Positions 14,906-23,795 of a DNA stretch of 53,849 bases are shown here, one piece after another. The stretch is from contig CAYSDI010000014.1 of assembly GCA_964429745.1 (NCBI GenBank), forward strand, positions 1 to 53,849, given 5' to 3'. The translations under genes and the position numbers were made by a program. Under the pieces are notes generated by a model. It was not told where the DNA came from and did not search any database. It was given only the letters and a program-made list of their open reading frames with translations. The DNA comes from WGOA01 sp964429745. Lineage in GTDB: Bacteria; Bacteroidota; Bacteroidia; Chitinophagales; BACL12. How positions within the stretch are numbered: the stretch's first letter is position 1; every line of letters starts with the position of its first letter.

Positions 14906-16770
14906 GGGGAAACATCAGGCGCTTCCTCTGTGGACAAAACCAGGCTGTCTGGCTTTTGCGCTGCAGACTTAAACGCTTCCATTTGCTGCCTGCGTTTGGC
15001 TTCACTGGCTAGCTTCTGTGCTGCTTCGCGTGCGCGATCGCCTTCAAAGGCGGCGTCTTTGCCGTACAAATCCACGTGGAACAGCGGCCAGCCGTCTGCG
15101 TCTGCCCGCGCAGTGAAGTGCCTAAAGTACACGGGTAGTCCGGGGTTGAGGGCAATTTTGTGCTCTTTGCGCTCAGCAATTTTGCGCTCCACCAAGGCCA
15201 TATCAGCCGAACCCGTGTCGCGCGCCAGCAGGTATGCGGCAAAGTCCATCGGGCGATCCAGGCGAACGCAACCATGGCTGAACGAGCGGATCTCGCTATC
15301 GAAATAGCGCTTGGCATTGGTGTCGTGCAGGTACACGCTGTGGGTATTGGGAAAGAGAAACTTGACCAAACCCAGCGCATTGGATGTGCCACCGTTTTGG
15401 CGCACCAAGTAAGGAAAATTGCCAGAACTGACCCCTGTCCAATCCACACCTTGCGCATCGACCACTGTGCCGCTCCGGTCGCGAACGGTGTAGCCATTTC
15501 GGCTTAAATAAGCAGGATCATTTTTGACCTTGGGAAGGATTTCCTGGGTGGAAATGCTGTAAGGTACGTGCCAATACGGATAGGCCACTAAGACGTTGAT
15601 GGTGCTGGTGATTTCCGGCGTTTGGTTGGAGCGGGTTCCAACCACGACGCGATGCGTATGTTCAATCGTGTCGCCTACAATGATTTGCAGCTCAAAACCG
15701 GGCAGGCAAACCCAGGCAAAAGGTTGGGTCCAATCGCTTTCCCAGCGCCAGCGCTCCAGGGTGATGGCCAGGCTGCTGTAGCGGTCAGCATTGCTTCGGC
15801 CCAGGGCCAAGGCCGTGTTGGACCCGATAACCCCATCGTCTTTAAGTCCGTGCATCCGTTGAAAACGGCGCAAGGCAAGGTCTGTGAGGGAATCTGACGC
15901 CCAACCCGCAGAATCCAGGTACCCGCGAAAGCGCAACAATTCGCGGGCAAGCATCCGTGCCTGAACAGAGTCCTGTTTCTCGGTGGGCACAGTTGCCGTG
16001 CTGTCTTCGAGCAGGTAGGTCTGAACAAAACGGGCGGTGGCTTGCTGCAAGGCGTGGTACAGCGGATTGGCGGGTTGCAGGGCTCGCAGCGCATTGTACC
16101 AGGCATTGGAGTCAGCCGAAGCGCCCATCCAGGCCAGCAAATCGGGAACCCGCTCATTGGGCGTCCAACTGCCCGCCGCCGAATCCGGGGCGAAGCGGCC
16201 CACGGCCAGGTCATGCCCAAAACGGAGCAGCCCGTCGCTGAGCTGCAATTCCATCCGGGCGTAATCTTTGGGTGATTCCAGCCCAAGCTGGGGATCCGGC
16301 AGGTAAATTTCAGGGTCCAGGCCATATCCACGGGCACCGTTGAGTAAACGCATCGCGCGCTGCCGGGGTTCCTCGGCCAGCCACTGTGCATCATATTCCT
16401 TAGCCTGGTAAAAGCCCCGCAACAAGGTTGCGCTGGTCAACTCGCGACCATCCACTTCTAAAGATTTGTTCTCGCGCCGGGTCAGCAGCTTTTCCAATTC
16501 TTTACCGACGTCTGCCCGCCAGATTTCCGGAATTTCGGTGTTGGGAGAATTGCTCCGCCCACTGGTATCTTGCGAGTCAGCGGAATTGCAGGCTTGCATA
16601 AGCAGGCAAGTACCCAGTGCCATCGCTGGAATTCGGCCAAACCAGGGTGCGCGCATCCTCATCCGGTGAAAATACACAGGCGTTTCACGCCATTGATGAA
16701 ATCTATCCACAAAGCCTTGTGATCTAGCCAGGATAGCCGGTACAACCGGTTTAAGGGTCATCTTGCTCAT
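14902..16770 (-). CDS. L,D-transpeptidase, YcbB/LdtD-like
   Basis: A 622-aa envelope enzyme that forms 3-3 cross-links in peptidoglycan. Order: membrane/lipoprotein signal, scaffold region, peptidoglycan-binding segment near residues 300-325 (LRRFQRMHGLKDDGVIGSNTA), then the YkuD domain with the catalytic SHGCVRL (His499, Cys501). The ATG at 16770 overlaps the TAA of the upstream PhoD gene (TAATG), favouring a coupled start there. However, the lipoprotein signal with lipobox LMQAC begins near Met37 or Met39 (16662 or 16656), so the working start may be internal. The domain layout matches LdtD of other bacteria. Confidence 0.9.
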   Translation of the reverse strand: MSKMTLKPVVPAILARSQGFVDRFHQWRETPVYFHRMRMRAPWFGRIPAMALGTCLLMQACNSADSQDTSGRSNSPNTEIPEIWRADVGKELEKLLTRRENKSLEVDGRELTSATLLRGFYQAKEYDAQWLAEEPRQRAMRLLNGARGYGLDPEIYLPDPQLGLESPKDYARMELQLSDGLLRFGHDLAVGRFAPDSAAGSWTPNERVPDLLAWMGASADSNAWYNALRALQPANPLYHALQQATARFVQTYLLEDSTATVPTEKQDSVQARMLARELLRFRGYLDSAGWASDSLTDLALRRFQRMHGLKDDGVIGSNTALALGRSNADRYSSLAITLERWRWESDWTQPFAWVCLPGFELQIIVGDTIEHTHRVVVGTRSNQTPEITSTINVLVAYPYWHVPYSISTQEILPKVKNDPAYLSRNGYTVRDRSGTVVDAQGVDWTGVSSGNFPYLVRQNGGTSNALGLVKFLFPNTHSVYLHDTNAKRYFDSEIRSFSHGCVRLDRPMDFAAYLLARDTGSADMALVERKIAERKEHKIALNPGLPVYFRHFTARADADGWPLFHVDLYGKDAAFEGDRAREAAQKLASEAKRRQQMEAFKSAAQKPDSLVLSTEEAPDVSP

Positions 16771-18416
16771 TACTCAGCCTTGAAACCGGGTTGGGGAATG
16801 GCGTGCTCAAAGAGCAACATTCCGTCAACATCGTGAAAGCGGACGTTGAGTATACGGCTGCCCCTTCCCCCGGTTACTTCCATTATGGCGAAATTGCGCT
16901 GCTCTAAAAGCGAACCCGGCAGGAGCAGGGCGTTGTTCTCTTCTTTGGGTTTGTGCGCGCCGGAGGTCAGGGGCGACACCGTGAGGTCGTAAATCCAGGC
17001 ACCACCGGGCAAGTCCAGGCGGCTGATTTCGCTGTGGTGGCGGTCGCCGCTGAGCACGACTACACCGTCGATGCTCTCCTGATCAATTCGGTCCAGCAGG
17101 CGCTGGCGCTCCTCCGGGGCAAGGTTTTGGTAGGTTTCCCAAACGGCTGCGGTATTGAGCAGTTGCCCGCCCATCAGCACTAGTTTAAAAGTGGCTTTGC
17201 TGTTGATCAGGCTGGCGATGAGCCAGTTTTCCTGTTCAGCGCCTAGCAAGGTGGGGGCAAAGGTCTTGGCACCGTTTGGGCTGCGGTTCCAGCGGTTATC
17301 GAGCAGAAAAACATCCACATCGGCCCAACTAAAAGAGCTCATGGTACCGTTCATGCCCGCTGCGCCGTAGGAAGGGTTGGCCCAAAAGTCCCGGAACGCA
17401 TCCAGCGTCCATTGCTTGTGAACGAAACTTCCGTCGGCGTCATTGGGGCCGAAGTCGTGGTCGTCCCAGATGGCGTAATTGGGCACACTGCGCAATAGCC
17501 GCTGCATTTCCGGGGTGGCCCGGGTATGGGCATAACGATGGTAAACTCCGCTGCGGGAACTGAAATCCGGATCGCGCAGGTAGGTGTTGTCTCCCAGCCA
17601 AAACATGGCGTCGGGCTGTTGGTCGGCTATGGATTCTAAGATGCCGTATTCGCCTCCGTACGGTTTGCCGGGTCGGTCGTAACCCTGCTCGTTGATGTAG
17701 GTGCAGCTCCCCGCAGCAAAACGCAGGGTAGGCATCGTGTCCTGGAACTGCCAAACCAACGCGGTGTGAAAAGGCACGGTCTCTATTGCCGACCGGCTGC
17801 CGTCCGGGGCTTCCAGGTAAAGCCGGGAGTCGTACGGCCGATCCGGTTGCAGCAACGTCGCAGTCAGCGCACCCAAAAAAAAGTCTTCGCCATCAAGGGT
17901 AAGACGCGTGGAGCGGCCCTGCTCAGGAGCACCCTCCGGCCAACACTCCCAAACCGCAGTACAAGCGCGGTCAGCCCGAACCCAAAGCCTGGCTTCCCGA
18001 TAGGTAACATGCCCGAGCATGAGCCCCAACAGAACCGGGGCCTCTTCCAAACCATTGGGTATGTTGTTGTTCCGGGGAAGGGCTTCCGTTTGCTCTGCGA
18101 CGCCTGTGCTGGTTTGGGTTTGTGACGCCGGGCTGCCCGGAAAAGCACGGGCGTTTGACGCGGCGGTTGTCAGGGCGGAAGATTCGGTTGTCAATCCGGG
18201 TGACATCGCAGGTAGCACTCCGGGTGACATCTCAGGGATCAATCCTGCTGGCGCTGCTGGCACTGCGGGCGTCATCGCGGCTGTCATTCCCGCTGTCAAG
18301 CCAATGAACGACCAGGTGGCGAGCAGCAGCAGCATGCCCAGCCGCTGCGCGCTCAACGAGGGGAATTTCAACGACGTTGAAGGGGGGTGGGGGGCTGGGA
18401 AGTTCATAGAAGGCAT
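16770..18416 (-). CDS. PhoD-like alkaline phosphatase family protein
   Basis: A 548-aa secreted metallophosphatase. After an N-terminal hydrophobic segment comes a Pro/Ala/Met/Thr-rich linker of about 80 residues with repeated MTPA/MSPG-like words. The catalytic domain follows, with metal-binding motifs FAAGSCTYINEQ, MFWLGDNTY, IWDDHDFGPND and LSGDRHHSEISR. PhoD enzymes are Ca/Fe-dependent phosphodiesterases or phosphatases releasing phosphate outside the cytoplasm. The ATG at 18416 is used, with a second ATG at 18407 possible. A perfect -7 element lies 28 nt upstream. It forms an operon with the L,D-transpeptidase through a 1-nt stop/start overlap. Confidence 0.88.
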   Translation of the reverse strand: MPSMNFPAPHPPSTSLKFPSLSAQRLGMLLLLATWSFIGLTAGMTAAMTPAVPAAPAGLIPEMSPGVLPAMSPGLTTESSALTTAASNARAFPGSPASQTQTSTGVAEQTEALPRNNNIPNGLEEAPVLLGLMLGHVTYREARLWVRADRACTAVWECWPEGAPEQGRSTRLTLDGEDFFLGALTATLLQPDRPYDSRLYLEAPDGSRSAIETVPFHTALVWQFQDTMPTLRFAAGSCTYINEQGYDRPGKPYGGEYGILESIADQQPDAMFWLGDNTYLRDPDFSSRSGVYHRYAHTRATPEMQRLLRSVPNYAIWDDHDFGPNDADGSFVHKQWTLDAFRDFWANPSYGAAGMNGTMSSFSWADVDVFLLDNRWNRSPNGAKTFAPTLLGAEQENWLIASLINSKATFKLVLMGGQLLNTAAVWETYQNLAPEERQRLLDRIDQESIDGVVVLSGDRHHSEISRLDLPGGAWIYDLTVSPLTSGAHKPKEENNALLLPGSLLEQRNFAIMEVTGGRGSRILNVRFHDVDGMLLFEHAIPQPGFKAE

Positions 18417-18444
18417 TCCGATTACTGGCGGAAGCAAGCCGGGG

Positions 18445-18452
18445 CAAAGATA
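18445..18452 (-). promoter_or_regulatory. -7 promoter element of the PhoD/transpeptidase operon
   Basis: TATCTTTG on the minus strand is a perfect TAnnTTTG match 28 nt before the ATG at 18416. No clear -33 TTG is visible. Confidence 0.6.
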
Positions 18453-18606
18453 AACCTATACGTCCGCAGGCTCGTTTGTAGGCGGAATTTTAACCCAATT
18501 CTCCATGAACAAAATAATTTATGCCTTTAAAACAACCAATGGACCCAAAGCAGCGTAATTTAAAGGCAGTTATTTCCTTGCCTTGCTTTGATCTCCATCC
18601 ATCCTC

Positions 18607-20799
18607 ATGCGCTTTTTACCAGTTTCTGTTTGTCTGCTTTATTGGCCGCTGGCCATGCTCTTGTCCTCTGCATTGTTTTTAGCATTGCCGATCGCTGCAC
18701 AAAACACCCCAACTTTCGCCCCAATTCAGCCGGAGCATGTGCAAATCGCTCGGGATGAGTGGGGAGTTCCACACATTTTTGGAAAGACAGACGCTGATGT
18801 CGGGTACGGACTGGCATGGGCTAATGCCGAAGACGCCTTTTCGGTGATGCAGGAAACGGTGCTCACGGGCAAGTCCATGATGGGATTGTACCAGGGCAAG
18901 GAAGGCGCTGTTCGCGATTACCTGATGGCTGCATTGGATATTCCCACGATTGTGCAAAGCCGCTATCAGAACGATTTTTCAGAATCGTTTCGCCGCTATC
19001 TCGATGGCTACACCCAAGGCTTAAATGATTACGCCCGTGCCCATCCCCGTGAAGTACTTGTGCAGGGATCCTTTCCGGTTACCCCGCAAGAACTTATTCA
19101 GGGCTCGGTCTTCATAACAACCTACATGGTTTATGCCATGCGTGAGATTGAAGCCATTGTCAAAGGCCGCTATGCGCTGGACCACGAAGGGGCTGTGGGA
19201 TCAAACGCTTATGCACTGCGTTCCGGCCGCACGGCGGATGGCCGCACTTACCTGGCCATTAACCCCCACCAGCCTATGGAAGGGCCCTTTTCGTTTTACG
19301 AATGCCACCTAACCAGCGAAGAAGGGTGGAATTTTCACGGGGGAATGTACCACAATGGCCTGTTACCCGGATTTGGCAATAATGACCACCTGGGTTGGGC
19401 CATGACTTACAACGCGCTCGACCTGGTGGATACGTACCGGCTGGAAATGGATCCGGACCGCAAATTTCATTACCGCTATGACGGTGGCTACCGGGAGTTG
19501 GAGCGCAAGAGAATCTGGTTGGATATCCGCTTTGGTCCGGCGGTAATCAAAGTGCCCAAATGGGTATACTGGAGCGTGTACGGACCCACTTTTCAACAGG
19601 AAGACGAATTCTTTGGCGTGCGTTTTGGGAATACGTTCAATATTCTGGCCGCCGAACAATTGTACCGCATGAACAAAGCCACCAGCTTCGCTGAGTTCCG
19701 TGAGGCGATGCTGCTGCGGGGCATTCCCCGGTTCAACTTTGTCTACGCCGATCGCGAGGATAATATTTACTATGTTGACAATGGCCAGATCCCGGACCGC
19801 AAACCCGGGTATGATTGGGCAGGGGCCGTTCCGGGCATCAGTTCCGACAATCTCTGGACTGACTTTATTCCCTATGACAGTCTTCCTCAGGTGCTCAATC
19901 CCAAAGCTGGCTATGTATTCAATACCAATAACAGTTCGTTTCACTGCACGGCATGGGGGCAAAATGCCGATTCCACCAACAAAGCCCGCTACCCCGACCA
20001 CGCTGGCTACAAGTCATCTGACAACAACCGGGCGCTGCGTTTTGAGGAATTGATTTCATCGCGCGCCACATTTGCATTCGAAGAGTTCAAAGCCATCAAG
20101 TTTGACAACCAGTTTCCAGCCTGTTCACCTTTTTTGGCTTCTTGCGAAGTGCTCTTCAACCTGGACTCAACGGCCTACCCCCATTTGGCCCAATCCATTG
20201 AACTGCTCAATACCTGGAACGGCCACGCCAACGCAGAAAGTCCTGCGGCAACCTTGTTTGCCTTGACCATTGACAAAGTTTTTCAGGCCAACCACCTTGG
20301 CTACGACGAATTTTCTAACGGCTTTGCTGTGCAGCCCCAGGCCCTGATCAAGGGTTTAGAAGAGGCGCAAGCCCACCTGCTTCAGTACTTCAAACAAGTC
20401 CAGGTGCCGCTCCAGGAATTTCAACGCATTATTCGCGGCGACATTGACCTGCCACTCCCGGGATACTTTGATGTGCTAGCTGCCAATTACTCTCAACCAG
20501 CCGATGACGGACGTTACAAGGTCTTTGTTGGGGATGCCTACACGCAGTTTGTGGCTTTCGGACCTGGCGGTGTGGAGAAATTAGAAACCCTGCAGCCTTT
20601 TGGTTCCTCCAGCCGGGCCACAAGTCCTCACTACACCGACCAGATGGCTTTGTTCACCGAGGGACGCACCAAAAGCATGGCAATGGACAAAGCGGGAATC
20701 CTGGCTCGGGCAGTTCAGATTTACCATCCAGGTCAAGACCGGGTTCGGCCAACCACAGAAAATTTTTCTATGAGCAAAAAAAATAGTCCGGAGCATTGA
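18607..20799 (+). CDS. Penicillin acylase family protein
   Basis: A 730-aa N-terminal-nucleophile hydrolase of the penicillin/acyl-homoserine-lactone acylase family. A signal peptide (about 30 residues) is followed by the alpha chain containing IARDEWGVPHIFGKTDADVGYG, the family opening motif. Self-cleavage would expose Ser199 in GAVGSNAYAL as the nucleophile of the beta chain. FGNNDHLGWAMT and the NNR stretch (SSDNNRALRFEEL) are further family landmarks. Such enzymes cleave amides such as N-acyl-homoserine lactones, N-acyl amino acids or beta-lactam side chains in the periplasm; the substrate cannot be told here. It is divergent from the PhoD operon, with a weak -7 element TTGCTTTG at 18583-18590. 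Confidence 0.9.
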   Translation: MRFLPVSVCLLYWPLAMLLSSALFLALPIAAQNTPTFAPIQPEHVQIARDEWGVPHIFGKTDADVGYGLAWANAEDAFSVMQETVLTGKSMMGLYQGKEGAVRDYLMAALDIPTIVQSRYQNDFSESFRRYLDGYTQGLNDYARAHPREVLVQGSFPVTPQELIQGSVFITTYMVYAMREIEAIVKGRYALDHEGAVGSNAYALRSGRTADGRTYLAINPHQPMEGPFSFYECHLTSEEGWNFHGGMYHNGLLPGFGNNDHLGWAMTYNALDLVDTYRLEMDPDRKFHYRYDGGYRELERKRIWLDIRFGPAVIKVPKWVYWSVYGPTFQQEDEFFGVRFGNTFNILAAEQLYRMNKATSFAEFREAMLLRGIPRFNFVYADREDNIYYVDNGQIPDRKPGYDWAGAVPGISSDNLWTDFIPYDSLPQVLNPKAGYVFNTNNSSFHCTAWGQNADSTNKARYPDHAGYKSSDNNRALRFEELISSRATFAFEEFKAIKFDNQFPACSPFLASCEVLFNLDSTAYPHLAQSIELLNTWNGHANAESPAATLFALTIDKVFQANHLGYDEFSNGFAVQPQALIKGLEEAQAHLLQYFKQVQVPLQEFQRIIRGDIDLPLPGYFDVLAANYSQPADDGRYKVFVGDAYTQFVAFGPGGVEKLETLQPFGSSSRATSPHYTDQMALFTEGRTKSMAMDKAGILARAVQIYHPGQDRVRPTTENFSMSKKNSPEH

Positions 20800-20859
20800 G
20801 TAATCGGTCCGAGCTTTTTCTATTTTCCAAGCCTAATTCAATTGACAATCCCATCGCTC

Positions 20860-22077
20860 ATGGTTACTCCTGCTTGCCCGATTCGGGTCCTGCCTATGCT
20901 GGCTGTTCTTTTTCTGGCTGCCACGCTACCTTCCTGCACCAACACCAAACAGCAGGAGGGCCCTATTGCCGCTGACGGATTTACCGAAGACCTATTAATG
21001 GAGCGGCTGATCAGCGCAGCCCCAGGTCAGGTCATTACGTTGGGCGAAGGGGAGTTTCGTTTTACGCGATCGCTGAGCCTTGATGGCATTACCGGTGTTA
21101 CGCTGGCCGGGGCTGGTGCAGACAAAACCATTCTTTCGTTTACCGGCCAGACTGACGGGGCAGAAGGGCTGCTCATCACCGCGGATTCCTTTACCGTTCG
21201 AGATCTGGCAGTTTTGGACGCTGCCGGAGACGCGATCAAAGTCAAAGATGGCAAATCCATAACCATTCAGCGTGTTCGGGTGGCCTGGTCCGGGGGACCT
21301 AAAGCGGCCAATGGTGCCTATGGGCTTTACCCAGTAGGTTGCAAGGGGGTGCTGATCGAAGACTGCGAAGTTTCCGACGCTTCGGACGCTGGCATTTATG
21401 TAGGGCAGTCTGAGAATATTGTTGTTCGCAACAATCGCCTCCACCACAACGTGGCAGGCATTGAAATTGAGAACTCCTTTTACGCAGAAGTTTACGGCAA
21501 TACCTGCACAGAAAACACCGGGGGCATCCTCGTTTTCGACCTCCCGGAATTGCCCATTAAAAATGGACACCACGTTCAAATCTACAAGAACGAAGTGCAC
21601 AACAACAACTTTCCAAATTTTGCCCCGGAAGGCAACATGGTCGGCATTGTGCCTGCAGGTACCGGCATTTTAGTTATGGCAACCCGGGACGTGGAGGTGT
21701 ACGACAACAAAATCAGCAACCACCAATCTTTTTCAGCTGCCGTGGTGTCCTACCTGATCAACCAAAAGCCCTATTCCGACCCGGCTTACGATCCCTACCC
21801 AGACCGCATTTCGCTGCGAAACAACATCATTGAACAGCAGCCTGGTGCCGGCCCGGACCGCACGCGCGAACTCGGAGTCTTGTTGGTCAGTTTGTTTAAA
21901 GGGGATACCCCCGAAATTCTGGTAGACGGTATCACGCCACCGGACCGCGCGCTGACCATCTGCATTCAAGACAATCCGGGCACGCGCATTGCCACGCTCG
22001 ATGCTGCGAACGCCTACGCAGGACTTCATTTAGATCCCACTCCTTATGCCTGCACCGTGGATCCGGCCACTCCATAA
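20860..22077 (+). CDS. Parallel beta-helix lipoprotein (TIGR03805-like)
   Basis: A 405-aa protein with a lipoprotein signal (lipobox near LPSC) and a right-handed parallel beta-helix built of repeated short strands such as ENIVVRNNRLHHNVAGIEIENSF. It matches what I recall of the uncharacterised family TIGR03805, whose gene is usually next to a TIGR03806 diheme cytochrome, exactly as here. Beta-helix proteins often bind or cut polysaccharides, but no lyase active site is evident. The ATG at 20860 is used instead of a TTG 18 nt upstream. The next gene starts 32 nt inside this one. Confidence 0.82.
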   Translation: MVTPACPIRVLPMLAVLFLAATLPSCTNTKQQEGPIAADGFTEDLLMERLISAAPGQVITLGEGEFRFTRSLSLDGITGVTLAGAGADKTILSFTGQTDGAEGLLITADSFTVRDLAVLDAAGDAIKVKDGKSITIQRVRVAWSGGPKAANGAYGLYPVGCKGVLIEDCEVSDASDAGIYVGQSENIVVRNNRLHHNVAGIEIENSFYAEVYGNTCTENTGGILVFDLPELPIKNGHHVQIYKNEVHNNNFPNFAPEGNMVGIVPAGTGILVMATRDVEVYDNKISNHQSFSAAVVSYLINQKPYSDPAYDPYPDRISLRNNIIEQQPGAGPDRTRELGVLLVSLFKGDTPEILVDGITPPDRALTICIQDNPGTRIATLDAANAYAGLHLDPTPYACTVDPATP

Positions 22078-23143
22078 AGCCTTCTTTGGGGCATGTGTTT
22101 TGCTGGGATGCGCGTTACCTGCCTGGCAATGCGCCACGGGGAGCAGAAGTCTCCAGCCGGGCTTTGATCCCGATGCCCCGCCAGCCCGATACCTGTCGGA
22201 ATACGGATTCTTTGCCGGTGAAGCGATGGCGCTGGCCCCTGCTTCCGGCGTTTTACCGTACGAGCTAATTTCTCCCCTTTTTTCGGATTATGCCGAGAAA
22301 ACGAGGTTTGTGTACTTGCCCCCAGGCACGCAAGCCGAATACCAGCAAAAGGAATCCTTTGAGTTTCCGGTGGGAACGGCTCTGGTAAAAACCTTTTGGT
22401 ATCCGCGTGAAAACGGGCAGAAGCACTTGGTGGAAACCCGCCTTTTGCTCAAGCGGGCCGATGGATGGGACGCTCTGCCTTACCGGTGGAATGCAGAAGG
22501 CACCGATGCAGAACTTTCGCTTGCAGGGGGGCGGTTAACGGTGGAGCCTTATTTACCTGGGGGCAATTTGGGATCATTGGATTACGTCATCCCCAATAAG
22601 AATCAGTGCAAAGGCTGCCACAGCGTAAATGGCAAGTTCGCCCCAATTGGTCCCAAAGCGCGCAACCTGAATCGGCCCATGGACTACGGTTTGGGCGCTG
22701 TCAACCAATTGGACTACTGGCAACAGGCGGGCATCCTGGCTGGGTTACCGGAAGCATCAGCCCGTCCTGCCTTGGCCGATTACCGGGACACAAGCCAGCC
22801 ATTGGACGATCGGGCCATCGCCTACCTGGAAATAAACTGCGGCCATTGCCATCGGCCGGAAGGCCCAGCCAATACTTCGGGCTTGCACCTAACCTCGCTC
22901 GAAAAGGATCCCGCCCGCCTTGGGTTCTGCAAATCGCCTGTAGCAGCCGGCAAAGGCTCTGGTGGATTGCGCTTCGACATCCATCCGGGGCAGCCTGACT
23001 CGTCCATTCTGGTCTATCGGATGGAGCAACAGAATCCCGGGGTTCGCATGCCCGAACTCGGTCGTCAATTACTGCACCAGGAAGGCGTTGCCCTGATTCG
23101 TCAATGGATAGCCGCCCTGCCCGGCGATTGCTCGATGCCTTAA
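22046..23143 (+). CDS. SO_2930-like diheme c-type cytochrome (TIGR03806-like)
   Basis: A 365-aa exported protein with two haem-binding CxxCH motifs, CKGCH (Cys188) and CGHCH (Cys265), and an N-terminal signal that may carry a lipobox (VLLGC). It corresponds to the HNE_0200/SO_2930 family of diheme cytochromes c, which occurs beside beta-helix proteins of the TIGR03805 type. Electron transfer in the periplasm is expected, but the donor and acceptor are unknown. The ATG lies 32 nt inside the preceding gene, so the two are translated as a pair. No maturation genes are close. Confidence 0.87.
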   Translation: MPAPWIRPLHKAFFGACVLLGCALPAWQCATGSRSLQPGFDPDAPPARYLSEYGFFAGEAMALAPASGVLPYELISPLFSDYAEKTRFVYLPPGTQAEYQQKESFEFPVGTALVKTFWYPRENGQKHLVETRLLLKRADGWDALPYRWNAEGTDAELSLAGGRLTVEPYLPGGNLGSLDYVIPNKNQCKGCHSVNGKFAPIGPKARNLNRPMDYGLGAVNQLDYWQQAGILAGLPEASARPALADYRDTSQPLDDRAIAYLEINCGHCHRPEGPANTSGLHLTSLEKDPARLGFCKSPVAAGKGSGGLRFDIHPGQPDSSILVYRMEQQNPGVRMPELGRQLLHQEGVALIRQWIAALPGDCSMP

Positions 23144-23337
23144 CCGCCCGACCGGCGAATGAGAAGGATTGGCACGTCTTTTGTCCCTGATTTTGAAGAT
23201 TAAGAAGGAGAATTGCCCAGAATCTGAATGGCAAGGTAGGTCACTACCTGCCAACGACTTAATTTCACTTCCAGGAAATTCCCAGCTGTGAATTTCTCAT
23301 TGCCGTAATTTTCCCGCACACGCACCAATCCTTACCA
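23144..23337. other. Intergenic region with two hairpins
   Basis: No gene is seen. TGGCAAGGTAG/CTACCTGCCA (23229-23252, one bulge) and the perfect 7-bp pair GAAATTC/GAATTTC (23275-23281 with 23290-23296) form small stems. A weak -7 element TAATTTTC at 23306-23313 may serve the DUF2147 gene. Confidence 0.5.
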
Positions 23338-23769
23338 ATGAAAAAAGTTCTCCTGTCTGTTTTGCTTGTTTTTTCGGCGAGCAGCTTGTTTGCTCAAACC
23401 GCTTCCACCTCCATTGTTGGTGATTGGCTCAATGAAGACAAAGACGCCAAAGTGACCATTTACCAAAAAGGTGATTTGTTCTACGGCAAAGTCAGTTGGC
23501 TCAAAGAACCCAACGGCGATGATGGCAAACCAAAAGTGGACGATGAGAATCCCGACCAGGCTAAACGCAGCCGCCCAATTGATGGTCTCCTCCTGCTTCG
23601 CGACTTCCGGTACGAAGAAAAAGAGTGGAAAGGAGGTTCCATTTATGATCCCAAGAACGGCAAGACTTACGATTGCTACATGGCGCTGGAATCTGGCAAC
23701 AAACTCAAGATTCGGGGTTTTGTCATGGGCATGCGCGCGGTCGGCCGCACTACCTATTGGACGCGCTAA
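23338..23769 (+). CDS. DUF2147 domain-containing secreted protein
   Basis: A 143-aa protein with a Sec signal peptide ending at FAQ and a single DUF2147 domain. The domain shows IVGDWLNEDKDAKVTIY, LFYGKVSWL, DDENPD, DGLLLLRDFRY, the hallmark WKGGSIYDPKNGKTYDCYM and a C-terminal GRTTYWTR. The fold is a small beta-barrel exported to the periplasm or outside. The function of the family is unknown. It is followed 26 nt later by the PLP-dependent enzyme, but the two probably share only transcription. Confidence 0.92.
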   Translation: MKKVLLSVLLVFSASSLFAQTASTSIVGDWLNEDKDAKVTIYQKGDLFYGKVSWLKEPNGDDGKPKVDDENPDQAKRSRPIDGLLLLRDFRYEEKEWKGGSIYDPKNGKTYDCYMALESGNKLKIRGFVMGMRAVGRTTYWTR

Positions 23770-23795
23770 GCGCAGCCCTGCCAAATCGCGCTCCC

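Noticed and set aside
15675..16394. 239-codon minus-strand frame within the transpeptidase gene
   Set aside because: Out of frame with a well-supported YcbB-like protein, with Cys/Trp/Pro-rich composition.
23144..23337. SAM-type riboswitch for the trans-sulfuration gene
   Set aside because: The hairpins here are too short and the PLP gene follows DUF2147, not this region.
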